From Flavobacterium sp. (lineage in GTDB: Bacteria > Bacteroidota > Bacteroidia > Flavobacteriales > Flavobacteriaceae), in contig NZ_JAGIAV010000005.1 in the NCBI RefSeq assembly GCF_017744675.1, positions 350,329 to 414,328 of the forward strand: a stretch of DNA of 64,000 bases, in the 5' to 3' direction. Each line of letters opens with the position of its first letter. Positions within the stretch are counted from its first letter, which is position 1. This document shows positions 43,417 to 52,291 of this stretch, piece by piece. The notes under the pieces were generated by a model, which ran no database searches, had not been told where the DNA came from, and saw only the letters and a list, made by a program, of their open reading frames with translations. Made by a program: the position numbers and the translations under genes.

Positions 43417-45297
43417 TTAGAAAGAAACATTCAGACCAAAATTTAATCCCCATTGGAACTGGTTGAAAGACTGGCTGTTTAACGGATTGATGTAATAATT
43501 CATAGCAGGTTCAACAAAAACATTGGTCTTTTTGTACACGCGATATTGAACCGTACTGCTCAAAGTAGAACCATAAACATAATCATTGGCATTCATGTTT
43601 TCTCCAATAGAATGTCCGTCTAAATTCACATTGTTGGAAATTAATTTGCCAACAAAACCTCCTGTATTTAAATTAATGCTGGCTTTATTTTTATTAAAAA
43701 TAGAATAAGAAACCTCAAGCGGCATCTCGATATATCTTAAATTTTGATCTAGTTTACCTGTTTGCACGTTCTCGCTTTTCATCGCTTCTTTTGTGCTATT
43801 TGAAATTAAAAGATATTCCTGACTTGATGAATTTGCTGCAGCAACTGGACTATCGGCATACGAATTCCCAGAATTAAAAAACGCATTGCTTTTAGCGCTT
43901 ACATAAGATACATTGGCTACGCTTTGCCCTAATTCGTTAATTTTTAAACCAGAACCAACAGCCCATTTTTTATTAATGCTATATTTTGTTTTTACTCCAT
44001 AAGAATTCGATTGTCTAGAATCGTTTGTATTGCCTAAAGTTTTTTCGTTTTTAGTGTTTTCAGAACTTGCAACACCCGCAAAAACAGCAACAGCCCATCT
44101 TTCTTTTTTGTCAATCAGGTTGTCTTTCTTCTCTTTTTCTTCTTTTTTCTTCTCCGGATTTGAAATTCCTTTTTCTAAATTCTGAAGTTCAGCCAATTGT
44201 ATGGAGTCTGTTTTGCTCAAACTGCTATTAAGCTTTAAATCGTCTTTTATAATTACGGCCTTATCTGTGCGTCTGTTTTCATTATTGCCCGAAACTGCAA
44301 CACTCGATTTATAGGTATTATTGTTTGCAGAAAAGCCATTATTTAAAGAAGGACTTTTGCTGTTGAAAGCAAGATTTTTATTGTTTTTAGCTGTCGGTTG
44401 TTCGTCAAAAATAGAATTTGAAAGCTGTTTATTGGGTGTTGAATTAAATTTGCTTTGCTTTCCAAATGCAACTCTTTCTTCAGCAATTCCTTTATTTGAA
44501 GCTTTCGAGTTGTTATTTCCTAAAATAGATTTGTTAGAAGATTTTACAATCGATTTCTCTCCTGATAAACGATAATTCTGAAATGCTACAGATTGGTTTG
44601 GAGTATTTACTAAACTTGGCGCGCTGTATTTAGAATCTTTTTTATTGGTTTTATTTTTTGAATTTGCTTGCGCTACAGAAGTCTCTTGATCTTGAATTCC
44701 AGATTTAGTATCGTATTGATTTTTTCTTACTGAATTTCCTAAAACAGATTTGCTAGAAGATCTTACAATTGATTTATCTTCTGATGAATTATAATTTTGA
44801 AACGCAACAGACTGGTTCGGAGTATTGGCCGGACTTGGTACACTGTATTTAGAATCTTTTTTGTTGTTATGGTTTTTAGAATTGGTTTGTGCTACAGAGG
44901 TTTCTGGAATTTGAATTCCTGAGCCTGTATTAAACTGATTTTTTGCTCTAGAATTTTCATTTAAAGAATCAGTTGTTTTGCCAATATTTTTATTTTGATC
45001 TAAATTTTTGCTGTTAGCATTATCATTTGTTTTTTGGTCAAGAACAACTTTGTTGCTGTTGTTTTCTAAACCACCATTGTTAAGTTTTATGTTTTCAGAT
45101 GAATTGGTAAAATGTAAAATTGAAGGCAGAAGCAACCCTAATAATAAGCATGCAGCAGCCGACCACCAAAGAACAACTCTCTTCTTCTTTTTAGGTTTGT
45201 CTAATTTTTCTTCAATCTGACTCCATAATTCTGGAGGCGGAATACTTGAAAAGTCTTCCATTGATGAAAAAATATCTTCTATTTTGTGCTTCTTCAT
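43417..45297 (-). CDS. Envelope-spanning sigma partner: cytoplasmic domain, TM, disordered linker, outer-membrane barrel
   Basis: 626 aa. Residues 1-40 are charged and cytoplasmic (IEDIFSSMEDFSSIPPPELWSQIEEKLDKPKKKKR); 41-63 is one membrane helix; 64-395 is a Ser/Asn/Lys-rich linker with a 73-residue tandem duplication (about 118-262). Residues 400-626 alternate strands and aromatic ends like the 8-10 stranded outer-membrane barrels (WAVAVFAGVA, WAVGSGLKIN, final FQWGLNFGLNVSF). The start overlaps the ECF sigma gene by 4 nt (ATGA), so it is probably its anti-sigma partner with the sensory domain in the outer membrane. The topology is inferred. Confidence 0.7.
   Translation of the reverse strand: MKKHKIEDIFSSMEDFSSIPPPELWSQIEEKLDKPKKKKRVVLWWSAAACLLLGLLLPSILHFTNSSENIKLNNGGLENNSNKVVLDQKTNDNANSKNLDQNKNIGKTTDSLNENSRAKNQFNTGSGIQIPETSVAQTNSKNHNNKKDSKYSVPSPANTPNQSVAFQNYNSSEDKSIVRSSSKSVLGNSVRKNQYDTKSGIQDQETSVAQANSKNKTNKKDSKYSAPSLVNTPNQSVAFQNYRLSGEKSIVKSSNKSILGNNNSKASNKGIAEERVAFGKQSKFNSTPNKQLSNSIFDEQPTAKNNKNLAFNSKSPSLNNGFSANNNTYKSSVAVSGNNENRRTDKAVIIKDDLKLNSSLSKTDSIQLAELQNLEKGISNPEKKKEEKEKKDNLIDKKERWAVAVFAGVASSENTKNEKTLGNTNDSRQSNSYGVKTKYSINKKWAVGSGLKINELGQSVANVSYVSAKSNAFFNSGNSYADSPVAAANSSSQEYLLISNSTKEAMKSENVQTGKLDQNLRYIEMPLEVSYSIFNKNKASINLNTGGFVGKLISNNVNLDGHSIGENMNANDYVYGSTLSSTVQYRVYKKTNVFVEPAMNYYINPLNSQSFNQFQWGLNFGLNVSF
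44512..44946 (-). repeat. Tandem duplication of 73 codons inside the spanning protein
   Basis: The copies cover residues about 118-190 and 191-263 of the protein, with matching landmarks ETSVAQ, KKDSKYS-PS, NTPNQSVAFQNY and KS-LGN in the same spacing (219 bp). The second copy has diverged slightly. Confidence 0.85.
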
Positions 45298-45857
45298 GCT
45301 GTTTTAAAATTTTTTATGCTCAAAATTCGCTTTTGTAATATATGTTTGGCGCGATTTAAATTTGATTTTGATGTCCCTTCGGAGATTTTTAAGAGTTCTG
45401 CGATTTCCCGATGCTTCATTTTTTCAAATACATACAAGTTAAAAACCGTCCGATATTGATCTGGTAAATCCCGAATGTATTCCAGCAGTTTTTCCTGTTC
45501 TATCGGAATTGCTTCTAATTCCTCTTCTTCTATAAAATCGGTGTCGGGATCAAAAACGTCTAAAAAGAAACTCTCTTTTTTCTTCTTGTTTAAAGTCTCG
45601 ATGAGTTTGTTTATAAAAATCCGTTTCAGCCAGCCCTCAAAACTTCCTTCAAATTTATACTGGGTTATTTTTTGAAAGGCAATTACAAAAGCTTCCTGAA
45701 AAACATCTTTCGCGTCATCTTCGTTCTTCATATATTTCAAACAGATACCATACAAAACAGGAGAGAACAACTGATAAATTTTCAGTTGTCCCTCTCTGTC
45801 ATTTTTCATGCACAGTTTGATATATTTTTCTAACTCGTCTTTCAAGAAATGGTTCAA
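45294..45857 (-). CDS. ECF-type RNA polymerase sigma factor
   Basis: 187 aa. Region 2 appears as YMKNEDDAKDVFQEAFVIAFQKITQYKFEGSFEGWLKRIFINK (about 41-83), with the -10 recognition pattern D-A-x-D-V-x-Q-E. Region 4 has PDQYRTVFNLYVFEKMKHREIAELLKISEGTSKSNLNRAKHILQKRI. A 4-nt overlap with the spanning membrane protein shows translational coupling. It is one of two ECF systems in this window. Confidence 0.93.
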   Translation of the reverse strand: MNHFLKDELEKYIKLCMKNDREGQLKIYQLFSPVLYGICLKYMKNEDDAKDVFQEAFVIAFQKITQYKFEGSFEGWLKRIFINKLIETLNKKKKESFFLDVFDPDTDFIEEEELEAIPIEQEKLLEYIRDLPDQYRTVFNLYVFEKMKHREIAELLKISEGTSKSNLNRAKHILQKRILSIKNFKTA

Positions 45858-45896
45858 ATTTGATTTTGCAAAAATAGTTTTAAATAGCTTACAAAA

Positions 45897-46298
45897 CTAT
45901 CTCTTAAAAATAGTTCGAGTACCGTCTTGACTGTTGCTTACAATTGTTAGGTTTTGATTGTCAAGGTTTTCTATTACATAAGTTTTGCCCTCAAACGTAA
46001 TTAGATCATGCTCGGACTCATCAAAAAATCCCTTTCCTTTTTCTATCTGATAGGCGCTGTTTCTTATCTCTACATTGTTTTTATAAGTAATAACTCGTCC
46101 GTCTTGGGTAAAGATAATTTTTTTGGTAAACCCGATAGATTTTGGAGTTGCCACATAAGGATTATCAGAACCTCCTATAGATTTTTCCCAAATCCAAGTA
46201 TTTATGATTGATCCTGCTGCAGTTTCTCTAGAATCATTTACAGAAATCATCGATGTAAAAAGAAAACAAATAATAAAAGATAAAAAAAGTTGTTTCAT
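45897..46298 (-). CDS. Secreted lipocalin-like protein
   Basis: 133 aa with a signal peptide (LFLSFIICFLFTSMISV). The mature part reads INTWIWEKSIGGSDN, KKIIFTQDGRVITYKNN, YQIEKGKGFFDESEHDLITFEGKTYVIENLDNQNLTIVS, a strand-rich pattern like the small Bacteroidetes lipocalin-like domains. The role is unknown. It lies 7 nt after a PrcB-like lipoprotein on the same strand, so they are likely co-expressed. Confidence 0.65.
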   Translation of the reverse strand: MKQLFLSFIICFLFTSMISVNDSRETAAGSIINTWIWEKSIGGSDNPYVATPKSIGFTKKIIFTQDGRVITYKNNVEIRNSAYQIEKGKGFFDESEHDLITFEGKTYVIENLDNQNLTIVSNSQDGTRTIFKR

Positions 46299-46305
46299 GA
46301 TTGTA

Positions 46306-47181
46306 TTATTTTAAGCTTGTAATTTTTTCTTGAATCGTTTTTTTGAAAAGTTTTATTTCTGCACTTTGGTCAGCAGTATCGTTATTGTCGATATAAACCT
46401 TAGTTACGCTTGCTCCTTGACGCAATTCAAAATAAATTCCACCTTGATCTGCAGAATCTGGAGAACCATACGTTTTAGTCTGTCCTTTTAAAGCCAAAAT
46501 CTCTGCTGGAACACTTTTTAATAATAAAGTATATTCACCTCTTTTAATGGTTGGAGTATATTTATATTGTCCAAAATCATATTGGTTTGCTCCAACATTT
46601 AAGAATTTTAAGGTGTTGTAATCGTTAATCTGATAGAACTTTTGGCAATCTGCACCAGTACATTGGTTACGGAAACTTCCAATAATCATATTGTCTGCAT
46701 TCTCATTTGTTTTATTGAAAATCATTCCTTTTGTTGTTTTCGGAATTAAAACAAAATCAGATGGGTAAGTAGTACTTGGTGTTACGGTCTCGCCTGCTGT
46801 AGGAGCTTTTTCGTAGTAGTTCACTACGATTTCGCAATTATTTTCTACGATAGACGTAATTTTAATAGAATATCCGCTTGTAGGTTTGGCACCAGCAAAA
46901 AGCCCTACTAAATATTCTTTTGTAAAATCGATATTTGGATCACTTGCAACGGGACAGCTGTTGGCATGTTTTGTAAAATATTCATTCATTTTTTCTTCAG
47001 ATCCAATAACAACTGCTGCTGGATTATTTGGCAAAGATTTTACGCTATAATTGCAATAGAACGGGAAACCAGTAAAATTTACAGCAGTATTAGCTCCACA
47101 ATCTACATAGTTATTTCCGTCACTTAAAGAACAAGCACTGAATCCGAAGGCTATAAATAGGCCAAGCATTATTTTTTTCAT
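46306..47181 (-). CDS. PrcB-like lipoprotein
   Basis: 291 aa with a lipobox near Cys17 (IAFGFSACSLSDG). Residues about 85-145 carry the PrcB C-terminal pattern YLVGLFAGAKPTSGYSIKITSI...VVNYYEKAP, and YPSDFVLIPKT. PrcB in Treponema stabilises the protease PrtP, but here no such protease is adjacent. The C-terminal 130 residues are not recognised. Co-directional with the lipocalin-like gene. Confidence 0.75.
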   Translation of the reverse strand: MKKIMLGLFIAFGFSACSLSDGNNYVDCGANTAVNFTGFPFYCNYSVKSLPNNPAAVVIGSEEKMNEYFTKHANSCPVASDPNIDFTKEYLVGLFAGAKPTSGYSIKITSIVENNCEIVVNYYEKAPTAGETVTPSTTYPSDFVLIPKTTKGMIFNKTNENADNMIIGSFRNQCTGADCQKFYQINDYNTLKFLNVGANQYDFGQYKYTPTIKRGEYTLLLKSVPAEILALKGQTKTYGSPDSADQGGIYFELRQGASVTKVYIDNNDTADQSAEIKLFKKTIQEKITSLK

Positions 47182-47366
47182 AATTATTTTAATAGGTTTA
47201 TATCTTAGTAGATAGCGGTTTCAAAAAAAGGTTGCGTTGAGGTTAATTTTTTTTTGAAAAATAAAATGTTGGTTTAGTTTGAATTGAAAATGAATTAGTG
47301 AAATTTCTATTTTAAAAATTAAGCACTACGTATTATTGCGTACTTTTACGTAAAATAAACTTAGAT

Positions 47367-48740
47367 ATGTCTGATTATATACTGTTTTTATTAGGTTTTG
47401 TTGTCGCACTTTTTGTGGGCATATACTTAGGAAGAATGCTTTATGCGTCAAAATTTCAGTCAGAAAAAGCTATTTCCGAGGAGCGATTAAATGCTTTAAA
47501 CAGCCAATTGCAAATGCAGAAAGAACAGTTCGAAAATGAAAAAAATAATTTGCAGAAACAATTGCAACTCCATATTACGGAGAAGGAAAACATTCGAACA
47601 GAAAAAGACAGTCTGGCAATTCAGCTTTCTAAAAAAGAAGTAGATTTCGAAAATTTATGGGAACGCCATAAAGAACAAAAAAGTGAAATTAATGAGCTTC
47701 AGGAAAAATTCACCAAAGAGTTTGAAAATCTAGCCAATAAAATATTAGAAGAAAAGTCGGCTAAATTTACCGAACAAAATACCGTTAATATGAAAAATAT
47801 CCTGACGCCTTTGCAGGATAAAATTTTGGTTTTTGAGCAGAAAGTAGAGCAGACTCATAAAGAAAGCATCGATTATCATGCGGCGCTTCGTCAGCAGATT
47901 ATTGGTTTAAGCGAAATGAACGCGCAAATGAGCAAAGAAACCTTAAATCTAACCAAAGCATTAAAAGGCGACAGCAAAATGCAGGGAAATTGGGGTGAAT
48001 TGGTTCTGGAACGCGTTTTAGAAAAATCAGGATTAGAAAAAGGAAGAGAATACGAAGTACAGCAGAGTTTTACCAATAGTGAAGGAAACCGTGTTTTGCC
48101 CGATGTTGTAATTAATCTTCCTGATGGAAAAAAAATGATTGTTGATTCTAAGGTTTCACTTTCAGCTTACGAAAAATGGGTGAATGAAGAATCTGAGCTT
48201 TTGAAAATAGAATTATTAAAAGAGCATGTTATTTCGATAAAAAGGCACGTCGATCAATTGGGCAGTAAAAACTATCATGATTTGTATCAAATGGAAAGTC
48301 CAGATTTTGTATTGCTTTTCATTCCGATGGAACCGGCTTTTGCCATTGCCTTAAACGAAGATCCTTCTTTGTACACAAAAGCATTCGATCGAAATATTGT
48401 AATCGTAACGCCAAGTACGCTTCTGGCCACTTTAAGAACAATAGACAGCATGTGGACGAATCAAAAACAGCAGGAAAATGCTTTGGAGATTGCCAGACAG
48501 GCTGGAGCTTTATATGATAAATTTGAAGGTTTTGTTTCTGATTTGGTTCGAATTGGAAATAAGATAAAAGATACCAAAACCGAATACGAAAGCGCCATGA
48601 ACAAATTGGTTGACGGAAAAGGAAATCTAATTTCGAGTGTAGAAAGATTAAAAAAAATGGGAGCAAAGGCCAAGAAATCGCTTCCAGAAAATATTATTGC
48701 AAGAGCTGCAAGTTCAGATGAAAACGAGTTATTGAATTAG
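47367..48740 (+). CDS. rmuC: DNA recombination protein RmuC
   Basis: 457 aa. An N-terminal membrane helix (residues about 4-22, ILFLLGFVVALFVGIYLGRML) is followed by a long coiled coil (about 35-130) and the nuclease-like RmuC domain (about 150-400). In the domain MQGNWGELVLERVLEKSGLEKGREYEVQQSF and LPDVVINLPDGKKMIVDSKVSLSAYEKW hold the acidic and Lys residues of the PD-(D/E)XK fold. RmuC limits DNA rearrangement between short inverted repeats, an apt role in a repeat-rich genome. Single gene. Confidence 0.92.
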   Translation: MSDYILFLLGFVVALFVGIYLGRMLYASKFQSEKAISEERLNALNSQLQMQKEQFENEKNNLQKQLQLHITEKENIRTEKDSLAIQLSKKEVDFENLWERHKEQKSEINELQEKFTKEFENLANKILEEKSAKFTEQNTVNMKNILTPLQDKILVFEQKVEQTHKESIDYHAALRQQIIGLSEMNAQMSKETLNLTKALKGDSKMQGNWGELVLERVLEKSGLEKGREYEVQQSFTNSEGNRVLPDVVINLPDGKKMIVDSKVSLSAYEKWVNEESELLKIELLKEHVISIKRHVDQLGSKNYHDLYQMESPDFVLLFIPMEPAFAIALNEDPSLYTKAFDRNIVIVTPSTLLATLRTIDSMWTNQKQQENALEIARQAGALYDKFEGFVSDLVRIGNKIKDTKTEYESAMNKLVDGKGNLISSVERLKKMGAKAKKSLPENIIARAASSDENELLN

Positions 48741-48827
48741 AAGAGAAGTAAAAAGAAAAAAGACGCAAGAAGAAAGACTTGCGTAATAGAGAATACAATA
48801 CAACTAAAAAATACCAAAAACAAAAAC

Positions 48828-49376
48828 ATGAGCACAGATTTTAAGCCCGTTTCATCATCAAAAGTTAGTATATCAGAATTAATGTTGCCTTCGCATACCA
48901 ACTTTAGCGGGAAAATTCACGGAGGATATATTTTACAATTATTAGATCAGATTGCTTTTGCATCGGCATCTAAATTCAGCGGTAATTATTGCGTAACCGC
49001 TTCTGTAGATACTGTAAACTTTCTTAAACCAATTGAAGTGGGTGAATTGGTAACAATGAAAGCTTCTGTTAATTATGTGGGAAGAAGTTCTATGGTGGTA
49101 GGAATTCGTGTAGAAGCAGAAAATATTCAAACAGGAGTTATCAAACATTGCAATTCGTCTTATTTTACAATGGTTGCCAAAGATAAAGAAGGGAAAAGTG
49201 TTCAAGTTCCGGGACTAATTTTGTCTAACTTAGAAGAGGTGCGCCGTTTTAGAAAAGCTATAAAACATATCCAAGTTCGAAAAGAGGTTGAAGAACACGA
49301 AAAATTGGCCAATATAAATTCGATTGAAGACTTAGCGAGCCTAGAAAAATACAATGTTCTTTTAGAAATCAGCTAA
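48828..49376 (+). CDS. Acyl-CoA thioesterase (YciA/ACOT-like hotdog)
   Basis: 182 aa. The hotdog core is HTNFSGKIHGGYILQLLDQIAFASASKFSG (residues about 22-51), then VDTVNFLKPIEVGELVTMKASVNYVGRSSMVVGIRV, the pattern of YciA-type CoA thioesterases, with the catalytic Asp/Asn region around DQIAF. It hydrolyses fatty acyl-CoA in the cytoplasm. The C-terminal 50 residues are charged and not part of the fold. Single gene. Confidence 0.88.
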   Translation: MSTDFKPVSSSKVSISELMLPSHTNFSGKIHGGYILQLLDQIAFASASKFSGNYCVTASVDTVNFLKPIEVGELVTMKASVNYVGRSSMVVGIRVEAENIQTGVIKHCNSSYFTMVAKDKEGKSVQVPGLILSNLEEVRRFRKAIKHIQVRKEVEEHEKLANINSIEDLASLEKYNVLLEIS

Positions 49377-49417
49377 ATTTTCTTATATTTAGTTTTATAC
49401 ATTAAATATTAGAAAAT

Positions 49418-49813
49418 ATGGTCAAGTTTGGATATACTATTTTATACGTTGAAAATGTCGAAGAATCTATTTCGTTTTACGAAAATGCATTTGGTTTTTC
49501 GAGAAAATTTGTCACGCCAGATAACGATTATGGCGAATTAATAACAGGAGAAACAACGCTTTCATTTGCTTCAAAAAAATTAGCTTCAAAAAATTTGCCT
49601 GATGGTTTTGTCGAAAGCAGTTTAGAAGACAAACCTTTTGCTATAGAAATTGGTTTTATTACAGAAAATGTGCCTGAAGTTTTGCAAAAAGCAACTTCTT
49701 TTGGAGCCGTTATCGTTTCAGAACCCGTAGAAAAACCTTGGGGACAAGTCGTCGCATACGCAAGAGATTTAAATGGATTTTTGATTGAGATTTGCACAGA
49801 AGTAAAAAGTTAA
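49418..49813 (+). CDS. VOC superfamily (glyoxalase-like) protein
   Basis: 131 aa forming two beta-alpha-beta-beta-beta modules: GYTILYVENVEESISFYENAFGFSRKFV and AIEIGFITENVPEVLQKATSFGAVIVSEPVEKPWGQVVAYARDLNGFLIEICTE. The final Glu in I-E-I and the His-less pattern mean the metal site is incomplete by glyoxalase I standards, so a dioxygenase, antibiotic-binding or other role is possible. Confidence 0.85.
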   Translation: MVKFGYTILYVENVEESISFYENAFGFSRKFVTPDNDYGELITGETTLSFASKKLASKNLPDGFVESSLEDKPFAIEIGFITENVPEVLQKATSFGAVIVSEPVEKPWGQVVAYARDLNGFLIEICTEVKS

Positions 49814-49902
49814 ATTAGATACATTTCACATCTGCCATTTCTCATTTCACAATAAGAAAAATTCACAATTTTTTAGCATTAGCCTCAGAACTTTGCATTA
49901 AG

Positions 49903-49944
49903 AAATTTCGTAACTTTAAGTGTAATTATTAGGTTACGAAATTT
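49903..49944. promoter_or_regulatory. 12-bp perfect inverted repeat upstream of the YceI gene
   Basis: AAATTTCGTAAC (49903-49914) and GTTACGAAATTT (49933-49944), 18 nt apart. A -7-like TAACTTTA (49911-49918) overlaps the left arm. Could be an operator or a hairpin. Confidence 0.45.
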
Positions 49945-50052
49945 TTCACTGAGTATTGCCGTTCAATTTCTCAGATTTAATGAGATTCTTATTTTTATTT
50001 TTCTTTTAGTCTGAATAAATAGGATGACATAATTGTTTAAATGCAGACGATT

Positions 50053-50619
50053 ATGAAAACAACTACTTTATTATTTTTACTTTTTACCGCTTTTTCTGTC
50101 ATTGCCCAAGACAAGTTTTTCACCAACACCGGAACAATAAAATTTGAGGCTTCTGTTCCTTTATACGAAGAAGTAAGAGCTGTAAATAGACAAGTTGCCA
50201 TACTTTTAGAACCTAAAACGAGTACTTTTATCTGTACCGTTATTGTCAAAGATTTTCGTTTTAAATTAAATCTCATGCAAGAGCATTTCAATGATAACTA
50301 CATGGAAAGCAATCGTTATCCTAAAGCTATATTTAAAGGAAAGATTGAAAAATTTGATTTGAAGGATATTAGTGAGGTTGAAAAACAATACCAGATAAAA
50401 GGAAAGCTTAACTTGCGAGGCAAATCGAAAGAGATTATCGTAAATGCTTTGATTAAAAGAGTTCCAGAAGGAATTCAGGTTATTTCAGACTTTCCGATCG
50501 AGGTATCCGATTTTAATATTCATATTCCATATACTATTGCGACTAAAATTGCTAAAACGGCTAATACCGAACTAACGGGCATAGTACGCAGCGAAGATGC
50601 CATGCTTACGCTGAAGTAA
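50053..50619 (+). CDS. YceI family protein
   Basis: 188 aa starting MKTTTLLFLLFTAFSVIAQD, a signal peptide; an earlier in-frame ATG at 50041 is less likely. The YceI lipocalin-like pattern is FFTNTGTIKFEASVPLYEEVRAVNRQ, FRFKLNLMQEHFNDNYMESNRYPKAIFKGKIEKFDLKD and a final VSDFNIHIPY. YceI proteins bind isoprenoids such as quinones in the periplasm. A lipid-binding role near a carotenoid cluster is attractive but unproven. Confidence 0.85.
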   Translation: MKTTTLLFLLFTAFSVIAQDKFFTNTGTIKFEASVPLYEEVRAVNRQVAILLEPKTSTFICTVIVKDFRFKLNLMQEHFNDNYMESNRYPKAIFKGKIEKFDLKDISEVEKQYQIKGKLNLRGKSKEIIVNALIKRVPEGIQVISDFPIEVSDFNIHIPYTIATKIAKTANTELTGIVRSEDAMLTLK

Positions 50620-50621
50620 AA

Positions 50622-51533
50622 TTACTTGATACAATTTATAAGCGTTTTTTCTAAATCAGTAAATTGAAATTCAAAACCGGTTTTTTGAATTTTCTCAGAA
50701 GAAACTCGTTGTCCAGTTAAGACTGCTACGCTCATTTGTCCAAGTAAAATCTTTAGTACAAAAGGCGGAACTTTTGGCAGCCAGATACTATAATCGTACA
50801 ATTTGGCCAGCGTTTTAGAAAATCGGGCATTTGTTGTATTATCTGTTACACAAGCATTATAGGCGCCTTCTAGTTGGGCGTCTTCAATGCTTTTTAAATA
50901 GATTTGGCATAAGTCTTCCACATGAATCCAAGGGAGATATTGCTTTCCAGAACCTAGTACGGCACCAAATCCTGATTTAAAGGTAGGAATCATTTTTTTT
51001 AAAAAACCTTCATTTTTACCTAGGACAATCCCAGTCCTAATTTTAACGGTTCGAATGTTTAGAGAATTCATTTTATCTGCGGCATCTTCCCATTTTTGGC
51101 AAGTTATCCCTAGAAAATCATCAGCTGGAGTCGTGTTTTCAGTACAAATTTTATGACTCGTAATGGCACCGTAAATTCCGATTCCTGAAGCAGAAACAAA
51201 CGCTTCGAGTTTTTTATTGTTCTTTTCTAAAATAGAATAAATCATTTCAATCGGACGCACGCGACTTTCAATGATCGCTCTTTTACGTCTTTTAGTCCAT
51301 CTTTTTTCAACGATTCCTTCACCAGCGAGATGAATAATATAATCGGCATTTAAAACGGCATTCTTATCAATATAGTTTTTCTTGATATCCCATTTATAAT
51401 AAGTCATTCTTGCAGTATCTTCTCTCTCAGAACGACTCAAAACCGACACAGAAAATCCTGCTTCAATCAGAATATCTGTCAAATATTTTCCGATGAAACC
51501 GGTTCCGCCTGTTAATAGAACATTTTGAGCCAT
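50622..51533 (-). CDS. TIGR01777 family epimerase-like protein
   Basis: 303 aa of the extended SDR type. The N-terminal LLTGGTGFIGKYLTDILIEAGFSVSVLSRS binds NAD(P). YYKWDIKKNYID, ASGIGIYGA and the C-terminal LGQMSVAVLTGQRVSSEKIQKTGFEFQFTDLEKTL match TIGR01777, whose E. coli member is YfcH. The reaction is unknown. In other bacteria such genes appear in photolyase and SRPBCC clusters near B12-dependent light regulators, as here. Confidence 0.85.
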   Translation of the reverse strand: MAQNVLLTGGTGFIGKYLTDILIEAGFSVSVLSRSEREDTARMTYYKWDIKKNYIDKNAVLNADYIIHLAGEGIVEKRWTKRRKRAIIESRVRPIEMIYSILEKNNKKLEAFVSASGIGIYGAITSHKICTENTTPADDFLGITCQKWEDAADKMNSLNIRTVKIRTGIVLGKNEGFLKKMIPTFKSGFGAVLGSGKQYLPWIHVEDLCQIYLKSIEDAQLEGAYNACVTDNTTNARFSKTLAKLYDYSIWLPKVPPFVLKILLGQMSVAVLTGQRVSSEKIQKTGFEFQFTDLEKTLINCIK

Positions 51534-51631
51534 AATAGTTTATAATATATTTAACAGTGTATCTTGTTTAAGGAATAGTAAAGGTACTTAAACAATGTTT
51601 ACCTTTATGGCAAATTCTAAATTTTAATAAA

Positions 51632-52291
51632 ATGGCGACTAAAAAAAAGGTAATTACCAAGGATGATATCGTTTCAAAATATATGGAAGAGGTTCTGGAA
51701 AAAGGACAAAAACCTAAATCGGTTTATCATTTTGCCAAAGAAAATGATTTTACAGAAGCTGAGTTTTATGCTTTCTTCGGAACATTAGAAGGTTTAGAAA
51801 AAGAAATATTCCGACTGTTTTTTGAAAACACAGTTAGTCTTCTTCATAAGAATGAAGAATATCAAGGATATGACATGAAAAATAAAATGCTGAGTTTTTA
51901 CTTTACTTTCTTCGAAATCCTCACAGCCAATAGAAGTTATGTTTTGCAATCGCTTAAAATAGATCGAAATCCGATTAAAAATTTAGTGCAGCTGACAACA
52001 CTTCGAAATAGTTTTAAAGAATATGTTGCTGAAATTTTAACAGATGATTATCGATTAGAACAAGAGAGATTTCAAAAATTTCAAGAAAAAGCCATTCAAG
52101 AATCTTCTTGGGTGCAATTAATGCTTACGATTAAATTCTGGATGGAAGACGAATCGCCAGCTTTTGAGAAAACCGATATTTTTATCGAAAAGTCAGTTAA
52201 TGCGTCATTTGAATTGATGAATGTGGCGCCGATGAATCATCTGATTGATTTCGGGAAATTTTTGTTTAAAGAAAAAGTATACAGCAGATAA
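51632..52291 (+). CDS. TetR-like regulator
   Basis: 219 aa. The N-terminal region (residues about 9-55) has the helix-turn-helix ending in EFYAFFGTLEGLEKEIFRLFF, as in TetR proteins; the rest is the C-terminal ligand-binding helical domain with WVQLMLTIKFWMEDESPAFEKTDIFIEKSVN. Encoded 1 nt overlapping (TAATG) an AarF-type kinase, so the pair forms a translationally coupled unit. Confidence 0.8.
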   Translation: MATKKKVITKDDIVSKYMEEVLEKGQKPKSVYHFAKENDFTEAEFYAFFGTLEGLEKEIFRLFFENTVSLLHKNEEYQGYDMKNKMLSFYFTFFEILTANRSYVLQSLKIDRNPIKNLVQLTTLRNSFKEYVAEILTDDYRLEQERFQKFQEKAIQESSWVQLMLTIKFWMEDESPAFEKTDIFIEKSVNASFELMNVAPMNHLIDFGKFLFKEKVYSR

